The notes under the pieces are model-generated. The model worked only from the letters and a program-made list of their open reading frames with translations, was not told where the DNA came from and made no database searches. A stretch of DNA of 13,767 nucleotides from Nevskiales bacterium (GTDB lineage: Bacteria > Pseudomonadota > Gammaproteobacteria > Nevskiales > Nevskiaceae): the NCBI GenBank assembly GCA_022616655.1, contig JAKEEJ010000039.1:1-13767 (forward strand), in the 5' to 3' direction. Both the position numbers and the translations under genes were made by a program. Shown one piece after another: positions 1 to 7,752 of the stretch. The stretch's first letter is position 1, and each line of letters begins with the position of its first letter.

Positions 1-647
1 ACGCCTACGGCAAGGCGATGCGCACCGTCAAGAGCTGCGTCGGCACGACCTGGTGTCGCTACGGCGTGCAGGATTCGACCGGTCTCGCGATCCGCGTGGA
101 GGAGCGCTACCGCGGCGTGCGCGCGCCGCACAAGCTGAAGGCCGCGGTCTCGGGCTGCATCCGCGAATGTGCGGAGGCGCAGAGCAAGGACTTCGGGATC
201 ATCGCCACCGAGAAGGGCTGGAACCTGTACGTCTGCGGCAACGGCGGCGTCAAGCCGCGGCACGCCGATCTGCTGGCCACCGATCTGGATGACACGACCC
301 TGATCCGGTTCATTGACCGGTTTCTGATGTTCTACATCCGTACCGCGGATCGCCTGCAGCGTACGGCCGGCTGGCTGGAAAACCTCGAAGGCGGTATCGA
401 GTACCTGCGCCGGGTGGTGTGCGAGGACGCGCTGAACCTCGGCGCGGAACTCGAAGCCGACCTGCAGAAACTGGTGGACAGCTACGAGTGCGAGTGGAAA
501 AAGGCCATCAACAGTCCCGAAGAACTCCGCCGCTTCCGCCATTTCGTGAATTCCAGAACCACCGACAGCAACGTGGTGTTCGTCAAAGAACGCAGCCAGA
601 TCCGGCCGGCCCGGCCCGAAGAGCGCGCCCCGGCGCCTGCGGGATAG
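1..647 (+). CDS. nirB: Nitrite reductase [NAD(P)H] large subunit NirB, C-terminal part (5' truncated by window)
   Basis: This is the C-terminal third of cytoplasmic assimilatory nitrite reductase, which reduces nitrite to ammonium with six electrons at a siroheme-[4Fe-4S] centre. The reading frame is open from base 3, so the gene starts before the window; the ATG at 18 is internal. The four cluster/siroheme cysteines are visible: C-x5-C (CVGTTWC, fragment residues 12 and 18) and C-x3-C (SGCIREC, residues 52 and 56), in the normal NirB order. The following helical region and C-terminus (to about residue 214) look like ordinary NirB. The FAD, NAD and BFD-like domains that should precede it are outside the window. 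TAG at 645-647 lies 4 bases before the next ATG, so it is co-transcribed with the NirD-like gene. Family assignment is strong; the state of the unseen N-terminus is unknown. Confidence 0.95.
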   Translation, partial: AYGKAMRTVKSCVGTTWCRYGVQDSTGLAIRVEERYRGVRAPHKLKAAVSGCIRECAEAQSKDFGIIATEKGWNLYVCGNGGVKPRHADLLATDLDDTTLIRFIDRFLMFYIRTADRLQRTAGWLENLEGGIEYLRRVVCEDALNLGAELEADLQKLVDSYECEWKKAINSPEELRRFRHFVNSRTTDSNVVFVKERSQIRPARPEERAPAPAG

Positions 648-651
648 CTCC

Positions 652-1824
652 ATGAGCAAAGACTGGCTGCCGGTCTGCGCCTTGGCGGACATCGTGCCCA
701 ACGCCGGCGTGTGCGCCCTGGTGGACGATGAACAGATTGCCGTGTTCCGGCTGCTCACGGCCGACGGGCGCGAAGACGGCGTGTACGCACTGGGCAATCA
801 CGATCCAAAATCGCGGGCCAACGTACTGTCGCGCGGGCTGGTGGGCGATCTCAAAGGCGAGCGGGTCGTGGCCTCGCCGGTGTACAAACAGCATTACAGC
901 CTTCTCACCGGACGGTGTCTGGAAGATCCGGACCTGCGCGTGCCGGTGTATCCGGCACGCGCGTTCGACGGACGCGTGCTGGTGGCGCGCCGGAAGCTGT
1001 GGCCGCACTGCCGCCCCAAACCGAAACTGGTGGTGGTCGGACCCGACCCGGCCGTACACCGCGTGATGGAAGCCGTACAAGCGGCGGCGCCGGAACGCTA
1101 CGAAGTCACGGCGCTGAATCGCGATCCGGCACTGCGGATTGACCGCGCGCGTCGCGCCGTCATCACACGCGGCGGCGCGCCGGTGGATTACGACCGGCTG
1201 GTCCTGGTGGCGGGAAGCGAATCCGCTACGGACCGTCTGGACCCCGGAACCCTGCGGGCGCTACGCCTGGCACTGGAAAGCTGGGGCCTGGCCTTGACGT
1301 TGCCCGCAATCCCGCCCGAGGCCGCCGGTTTCCCGGAACTGGGGCTGGCCCGGGCCGCCGGCCTGCCCTGCGGCCTGGGCGTACGGGTCAACGATCTGAT
1401 GCAGACCAATGATCCGCGCATCTATGCGATCGGCGCCTGCGCCGAGCACCGCGGATTGCGACGCGAAGACGCGGACACGCTGGCGGCGCAGGCGCGCACC
1501 GTGGCGGCGGCACTCGCGGACGAAAGCGCACCCGCGTACCGTGCACCCGTACCGGTACGACGGCTGGAACTGTCCGGTCTGAAGCTGGTGTGCATCGGGG
1601 ACGTCGCGGAAGGCTCCGGCCGCGAGGCGCTGAACTTCCGCGACAGCCGCCAGGCCCTCTACCGCCGGCTGATTCTGGAAAACGCCCGGCTGGTGGGAGC
1701 CCTGCTGTTGGGCGAGACCCATCCCACGGAGTGGTACCGCGATCTGATCGCGCAGGGCACCGACGTGTCCGCCCGCCGCCACCGGCTCGTGTTCGGCCCG
1801 GAGTTTGTCGAGCAGGCAGCGTGA
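652..1824 (+). CDS. nirD: NirD-like nitrite reductase small subunit fused to a degenerate NirB-type flavoprotein domain
   Basis: The protein has 390 residues, whereas NirD is normally about 100-120. Residues about 3-117 are a clear NirD domain (Rieske-like fold without cluster ligands): GNHDPKSRANVLSRG near 48-62 and ASPVYKQHYSLLTGRCLEDP near 74-93. From residue 124 it resembles a pyridine-nucleotide-disulfide oxidoreductase of the NirB type but is shortened. LVVVG at 126-130 marks the FAD-binding strand, yet the expected GxGxxG reads GPDPAV. DRLVLVAGSE (181-190) matches the next FAD motif. The NAD-binding subdomain is nearly absent. DPRIYAIGACAEHRG (254-268) matches the second FAD motif, and residues 305-380 match the small C-terminal subdomain (ARLVGALLLGE). 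The ATG follows nirB by 4 bases; the TGA overlaps the nasA GTG. The NirD half should assist NirB. The other half may be a structural or docking remnant, or may still bind FAD weakly; this is inference. Confidence 0.88.
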   Translation: MSKDWLPVCALADIVPNAGVCALVDDEQIAVFRLLTADGREDGVYALGNHDPKSRANVLSRGLVGDLKGERVVASPVYKQHYSLLTGRCLEDPDLRVPVYPARAFDGRVLVARRKLWPHCRPKPKLVVVGPDPAVHRVMEAVQAAAPERYEVTALNRDPALRIDRARRAVITRGGAPVDYDRLVLVAGSESATDRLDPGTLRALRLALESWGLALTLPAIPPEAAGFPELGLARAAGLPCGLGVRVNDLMQTNDPRIYAIGACAEHRGLRREDADTLAAQARTVAAALADESAPAYRAPVPVRRLELSGLKLVCIGDVAEGSGREALNFRDSRQALYRRLILENARLVGALLLGETHPTEWYRDLIAQGTDVSARRHRLVFGPEFVEQAA

Positions 1825-4589
1825 CGCAGGCGGCGGCGACCCGTACGACCTGTCCCTACTGCGGCGTGGGCTGTGGTGTGCTCGCGGCCGTGCGCAACGG
1901 CGCCGTGGACATTGCCGGCGATCCGGACCACCCCGCCAACTTCGGCCGGCTGTGCGTCAAGGGCACGACGCTGGGTGAAACCGTGGACCTCACCGGGCGT
2001 CTGCTGCATCCCTTCATCCGGGAGGCGGAAGGCGGGAGGCGGGAGGCGACCTGGGACGAGGCGCTGGACCGCGTGGCCGGCGGGTTCCGCTCGGTGATTG
2101 AAAAGCACGGCCCGGATGCGGTGGCGTTCTACGTGTCGGGTCAACTGCTGACCGAGGACTATTACGTCGCCAACAAGCTGATGAAAGGTTTCATCGGCTC
2201 GGCCAACATTGATACCAACTCGCGCCTGTGCATGTCCTCGGCCGTGGTGGGACACAAACGCGCATTTGGCGCCGACCTGGTGCCGGTCAGCTATGCGGAT
2301 CTGGAACTCGCCGACCTGCTGGTGCTGGTCGGTTCCAACACCGCCTGGTGTCACCCGATCCTGCACCAGCGCATGCTGCGCGGCCGCCGTTCCCGCGGCA
2401 TGCCGAAGATCGTCGTGATCGATCCGCGCCACACCGCGACGGTCGCCGAGTGCGATCTGCACCTGCCGGTCCGCCCCGGTACCGACGTCTGGCTGTTCAA
2501 CGGACTGCTCGCCTTTCTGCACGAGCACGGTCTGGAAGACACGGCCTTCACGACCGCTCACGCCGAAGGTCTGGACCGGGCCGTGGCGGTGGCCAAACAG
2601 ACCTCGGGCAGTATCGCGCACGTCGCCAAGACCTGCGGCGTGGCCGAAGAAAAGATCCGCGAGTTCTACCAGTGGTTTGCACGCACCGAGCGCGTGGTGA
2701 CCGCCTTCTCGCAGGGCGTCAACCAGTCCAGCGCCGGCGTGGACAAGGTCAACAGCCTCATCAACTGCCACCTGCTGACGGGGCGCATCGGCAAACCCGG
2801 CCTGGGGCCGTTCTCCATCACCGGCCAGCCCAATGCGATGGGCGGCCGGGAAGTCGGCGGACTCGCCACGATGCTCGCCGCCCATCTGGAAATCGAAAAT
2901 CCGGAACACCGCGGGCTGGTGCAGACATTCTGGAACAGTCCACGCGTGCCGGACACGCCGGGTCTCAAGGCCGTGGACCTGTTCCGCGCGGTGGGCGAAG
3001 GAAAAATCAAAGCCCTCTGGATCATGGCCACCAATCCGGTGGTGAGCCTGCCGGACGCCAATGCGGTGCGCACGGCGCTCAAACGCTGTGAGCTGGTGGT
3101 GATCTCCGACCTGATGGCCGACACCGACACCGCGGCGCTGGCGCACGTGTGGCTGCCCGCCAGCGGCTGGGGCGAAAAAGACGGCACGGTCACCAACTCC
3201 GAGCGCCGCATTTCCCGGGTACGCGCCTTTCTGCCGCCACCGGGCGAAGCCCGACCGGACTGGTGGATCGCCACCCAGGTAGCGCGGCGCATGGGGTACG
3301 CCGACGCCTTTCCCTACGAATCGGCCCACGAAGTTTTTGTCGAGCACGCACGCTTATCGGCATTTCGCAACGCTTCCAAAATCCCCGCTCTCCCCCCTTT
3401 GCAAAAGGGGGAAAGCGCCGCCGTCGGCGGCGCGGGGGAATTTATCCCGCGCCTCTTCAATCTTTCCGGACTCGCCGACCTGTCTGCGGAAGACTACGAT
3501 GCACTGCAACCGGTGCAGTGGCCGGTTCCGGAGAAAGGGTCCGCAGGAACCGTGCGGCTGTTCGGCGACGGCCGGTTCCAGACCCCTTCCGGACGCGCGC
3601 GGCTCGTGGCGGTGTGGCCGCGGCCACCGGCCCACGCACCGGATGACGAGTACCCCCTGGTACTCAACAGTGGCCGCATCCGCGACCAGTGGCACACCAT
3701 GTCGCGCAGCGGGAAATCGCCGCGCCTGGCGGGGCATCTGCCGGAACCATTCGTCGAAATCCATCCGCACGACGCCATGCTGTGGGGTGTGCGGGACGGA
3801 CAGCTCGCGCGTGTCTCAAGCCGCTGGGGCACGTGCGTGCTGAGCGCGCGCGTACTGCCCGACGTGCCGCGCCGCATGCTGTTCGTGCCGATCCACTGGA
3901 ACGACCAGAACGCCTCCGATGCGCGCATCGGCGCGCTGGTCAACCCCGTGGTGGATCCCCTCTCCGGAGAACCGGAGTTCAAACACACGCCGGCGCGGAT
4001 CGAGCCGTTCTCCGTGGACTGGTACGGCTTCGCGCTCACACGCCGGCCGCTCGCGATGAAAGAAATCCCGGCCGCGGCGTGGTGGGTACGAATTCAGGGT
4101 CCGCGCTTTCTGCGCTACGAGCTGGCCGGTCGCGGCACGCCCGATGACTGGAGCGTCTGGGCACGCCGTCTCCTCGACGTGCCCTCCGCGGAGGCCGACT
4201 GGCTCGACGCCAGCGACGCTTCTGAAGGCGTGTATCGCGCCGCCCATCTGTACGACGGACATCTGGACGCCTGCCTGTGCGTTTCACCGCGGCCCGAAGA
4301 TCTGCCGGCGCGGGCCTGGCTGTCGGCCCTGTTTGAACGCGAGCGGATCGCACCGGGCGAACGCGTGGCGCTGCTCGCGGGAGGCACGGCGCACCGGGCC
4401 GACGATCCGGGAATGCGCATCTGCGCCTGCTTCGGCGTGGGCCGCAACACCATCCTGCGGGCGGTGCGCGAGCGCGGCTGTACCACGGTGGAAGCGCTTG
4501 GCGCCGCGCTCAAGTGCGGAACCAACTGCGGCTCCTGCCTCCCCGACCTGCGGGTGCTGATCCAGGAAGCGCGGGCTACGACGGTCTGA
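1821..4589 (+). CDS. nasA: Assimilatory nitrate reductase catalytic subunit NasA with C-terminal BFD-like [2Fe-2S] domain
   Basis: This cytoplasmic molybdopterin enzyme reduces nitrate to nitrite. I start it at GTG 1821, which overlaps the preceding TGA (GTGA); the protein then begins four residues before the usual NasA N-terminus and has 922 residues. The frame is open farther upstream, but that part lies inside the previous gene. The N-terminal [4Fe-4S] ligands are C11, C14, C18 and C45 (CPYCGVGC, GRLCVKG). NSRLCMSSAV places the likely molybdenum ligand at C137. The C-terminus has a BFD-like [2Fe-2S] domain, C868-x-C870 and C903-x2-C906. No NasB/NasC-type diaphorase gene is visible, so the electron donor is unclear. 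Two oddities: a fourfold 7-bp repeat (residues about 68-76), and a 22-residue low-complexity insert (520-541) encoded by a nested palindrome just before the conserved LSGLADLSAEDYDAL segment. Confidence 0.95.
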   Translation: MTQAAATRTTCPYCGVGCGVLAAVRNGAVDIAGDPDHPANFGRLCVKGTTLGETVDLTGRLLHPFIREAEGGRREATWDEALDRVAGGFRSVIEKHGPDAVAFYVSGQLLTEDYYVANKLMKGFIGSANIDTNSRLCMSSAVVGHKRAFGADLVPVSYADLELADLLVLVGSNTAWCHPILHQRMLRGRRSRGMPKIVVIDPRHTATVAECDLHLPVRPGTDVWLFNGLLAFLHEHGLEDTAFTTAHAEGLDRAVAVAKQTSGSIAHVAKTCGVAEEKIREFYQWFARTERVVTAFSQGVNQSSAGVDKVNSLINCHLLTGRIGKPGLGPFSITGQPNAMGGREVGGLATMLAAHLEIENPEHRGLVQTFWNSPRVPDTPGLKAVDLFRAVGEGKIKALWIMATNPVVSLPDANAVRTALKRCELVVISDLMADTDTAALAHVWLPASGWGEKDGTVTNSERRISRVRAFLPPPGEARPDWWIATQVARRMGYADAFPYESAHEVFVEHARLSAFRNASKIPALPPLQKGESAAVGGAGEFIPRLFNLSGLADLSAEDYDALQPVQWPVPEKGSAGTVRLFGDGRFQTPSGRARLVAVWPRPPAHAPDDEYPLVLNSGRIRDQWHTMSRSGKSPRLAGHLPEPFVEIHPHDAMLWGVRDGQLARVSSRWGTCVLSARVLPDVPRRMLFVPIHWNDQNASDARIGALVNPVVDPLSGEPEFKHTPARIEPFSVDWYGFALTRRPLAMKEIPAAAWWVRIQGPRFLRYELAGRGTPDDWSVWARRLLDVPSAEADWLDASDASEGVYRAAHLYDGHLDACLCVSPRPEDLPARAWLSALFERERIAPGERVALLAGGTAHRADDPGMRICACFGVGRNTILRAVRERGCTTVEALGAALKCGTNCGSCLPDLRVLIQEARATTV
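2021..2048 (+). repeat. Tandem heptanucleotide repeat, four copies, inside nasA
   Basis: Four consecutive 7-mers read GGAGGCG, GAAGGCG, GGAGGCG, GGAGGCG. They encode the Glu/Gly/Arg-rich stretch just before the conserved TWDEALD of nasA. The unit length is not a multiple of three, so gain or loss of one copy would shift the reading frame. Confidence 0.8.
3378..3443. repeat. 66-bp nested palindromic element inserted in frame in nasA
   Basis: The outer arms AAAATCCCCGC (3378-3388) and GCGGGGGAATTT (3432-3443) are imperfect inverted repeats. Inside are a near-palindrome, CCCCCCTTTGCAAAAGGGGG (3392-3411), and a perfect hairpin, GCGCCGCC-GTC-GGCGGCGC (3415-3433). The structure resembles the C/G-run palindromic repeats (REP- or MITE-like) scattered in many proteobacterial genomes; that likeness is from memory, not a search. 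The element spans exactly 22 codons in the nasA frame (residues 520-541) and opens no stop codon. The peptide (rich in Pro, Ala, Gly) has no counterpart in NasA as I know the family. Confidence 0.75.
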
Positions 4590-4618
4590 CGGGAACCGGC
4601 TTTGCCGCTATCTACCGT

Positions 4619-4813
4619 TTACCACGGCTGCCGAAAACAGTATCTCCGCCCGCCAATGTCAAAACAAAGTCCGGTGGGCTGCATGGCACCCGTGGTTTCA
4701 ATCTGCAACTCCCCTGGATCAGCACTTCCGGCACTGACGGGGACCGAGCCGGCTACAACCCAGCCGCTGGCCAAGGCGATAGTGATCCCGAGAATGAACT
4801 GTTTCAGTTTCAT
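4619..4813 (-). CDS. Small putative secreted/periplasmic peptide, 64 residues, two cysteines
   Basis: I do not recognise this gene. The ATG at 4813 is preceded by a perfect AAGGAG seven bases upstream, which supports real translation. The N-terminus looks like a signal peptide: MKLKQ, then a hydrophobic core (FILGITIALASGWVVA, residues 6-21), with possible cleavage after A21 or A28. The mature part would be only about 36-43 residues and has two cysteines nine residues apart (C50, C59: CFDIGGRRYC), followed by FRQPW at the end, so one disulfide or a metal/cofactor contact is possible. It ends with TAA 29 bases beyond the convergent stop of nasA and starts 69 bases after the double-ATPase stop, so it may be the last gene of the nrt operon. 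An upstream in-frame ATG would add ten residues but has no comparable ribosome-binding site. Confidence 0.6.
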   Translation of the reverse strand: MKLKQFILGITIALASGWVVAGSVPVSAGSADPGELQIETTGAMQPTGLCFDIGGRRYCFRQPW

Positions 4814-4820
4814 GTTACGT

Positions 4821-4826
4821 CTCCTT
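4821..4826 (-). promoter_or_regulatory. Strong ribosome-binding site of the small secreted peptide
   Basis: AAGGAG on the minus strand, seven bases before the ATG at 4813. It is the best Shine-Dalgarno sequence I noticed in the window and fixes the start of the 64-residue gene. Confidence 0.75.
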
Positions 4827-4882
4827 AATTGAAGGTCCGGCAAAAGTTACCGTAGTTGTGGCAGGCAGGCAATCCGCAGTCC

Positions 4883-6682
4883 CTAGCCATGTTCGTGATC
4901 GGCGAGGAAGTTGAGCAGCTCTCCCCTCAGGGAGTAATAGTCGGGGTGCTCCAGCAGCATTTTCCGCGTCCGCGGACGCGGCAGCTTGACGTCCAGAACC
5001 TTGCCGACCCGGGCGCGCGGGCCGTTGGTCATCATGACCACACGGTCGCCGAGCAGGATGGCTTCGTCCACGTCGTGCGTCACTACAATGGCCGTCAGCT
5101 CCGTACGCGACCACACGTCCATCAGCACATCCTGCAAATCCCAGCGGGTCAGCGAATCCAGCATGCCGAACGGCTCATCCAGCAGCAGCAGTTTGGGCGA
5201 CAGCGCAAAAGCGCGGGCGATGCCCACCCGCTGTTTCATGCCGTTGGACAGCTCGGCGGCGCGCTGCTGTGCGGACTCCGACAGCCCGACCCGGCTCAGA
5301 TAGTGCATCACGATGTCGCGGCGTTCGTCCCGGCTCACGTGCGGGAACACCCGGTCCACGCCGAGCGCCACGTTTTCGAACGCCGTGAGCCAGGGAATCA
5401 GGCTCGGGGCCTGGAACACCAGCCCCCGGTCCGGACCGGCGCCGGAAATTTCTTTTCCGTCGAGAATGATCACGCCCTCGCTGATGCCGTTCAGGCCGGC
5501 CATCATGGACAGGACCGTGGATTTTCCGCAGCCCGAATGTCCGATGATCGAAACAAATTCGCTGCGGCGGATTTTGAGATCAAACTCCTCGACCACCCTC
5601 ACCGGCCCTTTGCGCGTCGGATAGACCTTCGACACCTTTGAGAATTCCACGTAGCGATCCGGCTGGATCGGCGTCGGTTCCGGACGTTCCAGGGCCTTCA
5701 CCCGTTTCCAGCGTGAACCGCGGCTGCGGGGCGCCACCGTCGGCAGGACCACCACCTTGCCCGAGGCACCGCGCGCCTGTTCGCTGCCGACCTGCATGAG
5801 GTATTGCGTGACCTGCTTGCGCAGCAGCTTGAACTCCGGCAGATGATTGAGTTGGGTGCGGTCGCGTGGCCGCGACAGGTTCACGCGGAATTCCGGGCCG
5901 AAGGTCGCGCCGGGCCCCGGATTCAGCGGCACGATGCGGTCGGCCATGAGGAGAGCCTCGTCCACGTCGTTGGTGATCAGCACGGCGGTTTTCTTCTCCC
6001 GCCCCCAGATCTGCACGATCTCGTCCTGCAGCCGGGCGCGCGTGAGCGCGTCCAGCGCGCTCAGCGGCTCGTCCAGCAGCAGAATGTCGGGATTGGCCGA
6101 CAGCGCCCGCGCCACCGCCACCCGCTGGCGCATGCCGCCGGACAGTTCGGCCGGACGTTTTTCCATCGCGGGGGTCAGGCCGACCATGTCCACGTATTTC
6201 TCGACGCGCGCGCGACGCTCCGCCACGGGCCGGTCGCGGAACACACGGTCCACGGCCAGCGCCACGTTCTGGCGGACGTTCATCCACGGCATCAGCGAGT
6301 AACTCTGGAACACGACGCCGCGCTCCGGCCCGGGGCCGGTCACGGGCCGGCCGTTGAGCAGCACCGCGCCCTCGTCCGGCGTCGTCAATCCGGCCATCAG
6401 CGAGATCAGCGTGGTCTTGCCGCTGCCGGAGAACCCGACAATGGCCACGAATTCGCCTTCGGCGATTTTGAGATGGATGTCCTTCAGCACCGAACGGCGG
6501 GGCCCGCCGCCGGAGGAATAAGACTTGGCCAGGCCGCGCAATTCCAGAAAGGGGGGCGCGGAATCCGAATCCGGCTTTGGGGCGGGCGGCCGGGCCACGG
6601 GAACGGAGGCGCGCGCGCCGGACCGGCCGGTCACCGGAATCGGAGGCGGGGCCACAAGATCCGCGAAGTTCAGGACGTTCAC
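4883..6682 (-). CDS. nrtCD: Nitrate ABC transporter ATPase, two fused NrtC/NrtD-type nucleotide-binding domains
   Basis: This 599-residue protein has two complete ABC ATPase domains and should power the NrtB permease at the inner membrane. After a Pro/Ala-rich leader (1-43), domain 1 has Walker [10 protein letters not shown] (83-91), signature LSGGM (180-184) and Walker B LLLDEP (201-206). Domain 2 has Walker [10 protein letters not shown] (381-389), signature LSNGM (478-482), Walker B LLLLDEP (498-504) and switch H536 in VTHDVDEA. In domain 1 the equivalent position is Asn (N238 in ITNDVDEA). There is no NrtA-like C-terminal domain as in cyanobacterial NrtC, so the symbol is descriptive. The start is GTG at 6682, overlapping the nrtB stop (GTGA); there is no clear ribosome-binding site, so coupled translation is likely. 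Taurine- or cyanate-type ATPases are related, but the context favours nitrate. Confidence 0.92.
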   Translation of the reverse strand: MNVLNFADLVAPPPIPVTGRSGARASVPVARPPAPKPDSDSAPPFLELRGLAKSYSSGGGPRRSVLKDIHLKIAEGEFVAIVGFSGSGKTTLISLMAGLTTPDEGAVLLNGRPVTGPGPERGVVFQSYSLMPWMNVRQNVALAVDRVFRDRPVAERRARVEKYVDMVGLTPAMEKRPAELSGGMRQRVAVARALSANPDILLLDEPLSALDALTRARLQDEIVQIWGREKKTAVLITNDVDEALLMADRIVPLNPGPGATFGPEFRVNLSRPRDRTQLNHLPEFKLLRKQVTQYLMQVGSEQARGASGKVVVLPTVAPRSRGSRWKRVKALERPEPTPIQPDRYVEFSKVSKVYPTRKGPVRVVEEFDLKIRRSEFVSIIGHSGCGKSTVLSMMAGLNGISEGVIILDGKEISGAGPDRGLVFQAPSLIPWLTAFENVALGVDRVFPHVSRDERRDIVMHYLSRVGLSESAQQRAAELSNGMKQRVGIARAFALSPKLLLLDEPFGMLDSLTRWDLQDVLMDVWSRTELTAIVVTHDVDEAILLGDRVVMMTNGPRARVGKVLDVKLPRPRTRKMLLEHPDYYSLRGELLNFLADHEHG

Positions 6683-7695
6683 GACGCCGCGTCGCCGAAA
6701 CTCACCAGCTGCTGCAGCGTGTGCATGATCCGGTCCAGCACAAAACCGATGAAGCCGATCGTGAACACGGCGACCATGATGCGGCCCAGGGAATTCGAGC
6801 TGCCGTTCTGGAACTCATCCCAGACGAACTTTCCGAGACCCGGATTCTGCGCCAGCATCTCGGAGGCGATCAGTACCATCCAGCCCACGCCCAGCGACAG
6901 ACGCAAGCCGGTGAAAATCAGCTTCAGCGACGACGGCAGCACGATCTTGCACACCCGGGTGAACCAGGACAGGCGCAACACCCTGGATACATTGATCAGG
7001 TCCTTGTCGATCGAGGCCACGCCGACGGCAGTGTTGATCAGCGTCGGCCACAGCGAGCACAGCGTGACCGTGATCGCCGACACCAGAAAGGATTTCTGGA
7101 ACATCGGCTCCGAAGTGACGTACACCGCACTCACCACCAGCGTCACGATCGGCAGCCAGGCCAGCGGCGACACCGGCCGGAACAGCTGGATCAGCGGATT
7201 GAGCGCCATCTGGACCGTGCGGCTCATGCCGCACAGCACGCCCAGCGGTACCGCCACCACGGTGGCAAACAGAAACCCCGTGAAGACCGTCAGCAGGCTC
7301 GTGAAGATCTGATCCAGATAGGTCGGCTTGCCGGTCCATTTTCGGACAGTGATTTCAGCCTCCGGATTCTCGGCACGCAGTTCGGCATTGCGCACCGTCT
7401 GCCGTTCGTAGAACGCCGCCGCCTTCTCGCGCTCCGCGCGGTGCTCCGCCACCAGTCCCTGCGCGGCCGCCCAGACTTGGGCCGGACCGGGAATCGCGCC
7501 GAGACTGGTCTGGATGCCGCCGGCCGTCACACCCCACAGCATCAGAAAAGCGACGAAGGCCATGATGGGAATACCGATCTGCACCAGCAATTCGCGCAAC
7601 TGCTCGCGCGGATCCTCGCCGGCGGCCAGTCGCACCACCGGCACGAACCAGGTCAGACCGGCCTTGTTCAGAAAATTCACGGTACTGTTCAACAT
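6679..7695 (-). CDS. nrtB: Nitrate ABC transporter permease NrtB
   Basis: This 338-residue inner-membrane permease belongs to the nitrate/taurine/bicarbonate importer family. A first membrane helix lies near residues 41-61. A hydrophilic, charged stretch follows (about 78-120, [16 protein letters not shown]), which I recall as normal for proteobacterial NrtB. The core helices run from about 129 to 325. The ATPase-coupling loop (EAA-like) lies around 238-290, [18 protein letters not shown] through SEML. The ATG at 7695 has a GAGGGG-type ribosome-binding site. It lies 57 bases after nrtA and overlaps the ATPase gene by four bases. Substrate specificity cannot be read from the permease alone; nitrate (and possibly nitrite) is inferred from the neighbouring nasA/nirBD and the nrtA type. 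Confidence 0.92.
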   Translation of the reverse strand: MLNSTVNFLNKAGLTWFVPVVRLAAGEDPREQLRELLVQIGIPIMAFVAFLMLWGVTAGGIQTSLGAIPGPAQVWAAAQGLVAEHRAEREKAAAFYERQTVRNAELRAENPEAEITVRKWTGKPTYLDQIFTSLLTVFTGFLFATVVAVPLGVLCGMSRTVQMALNPLIQLFRPVSPLAWLPIVTLVVSAVYVTSEPMFQKSFLVSAITVTLCSLWPTLINTAVGVASIDKDLINVSRVLRLSWFTRVCKIVLPSSLKLIFTGLRLSLGVGWMVLIASEMLAQNPGLGKFVWDEFQNGSSNSLGRIMVAVFTIGFIGFVLDRIMHTLQQLVSFGDAAS

Positions 7696-7722
7696 GACAA
7701 CCCCTCGCCCGTCGTTGGGCCG

Positions 7723-7746
7723 TTCGCTCTGGCGAAACCCCTTCGC
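7723..7746. repeat. Alternating TTCGC/GCGAA hairpins between nrtA and nrtB
   Basis: TTCGC (7723-7727), GCGAA (7732-7736) and TTCGC (7742-7746) allow two mutually exclusive 5-bp hairpins sharing the middle arm, with loops of 4 and 5 bases. They lie in the 57-base gap after nrtA. Hairpins here often protect the upstream mRNA, so that the binding protein is made in excess over the permease; that role is inference. The stems are short. Confidence 0.35.
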
Positions 7747-7752
7747 TCACAA

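Noticed and set aside
1590-1820. Upstream extension of the nasA frame to an ATG at 1590
   Set aside because: It lies wholly within the NirD-fusion gene, and the conserved TTCPYCGVGC start of NasA begins nine residues after GTG 1821.
1659-3347. Long open frame antisense to nasA
   Set aside because: It is a by-product of G/C-rich codon use opposite a clearly conserved gene; the translation shows no recognisable family.
4597-4607. CGGC-TTT-GCCG hairpin after nasA as a terminator
   Set aside because: The stem has only four pairs and no T-run follows on either strand.
4838-4866. Possible sigma-70 promoter (TTGCCT-N17-TAACTT, minus strand) for the small peptide
   Set aside because: Only seven of twelve positions fit the consensus, which is too weak to annotate.
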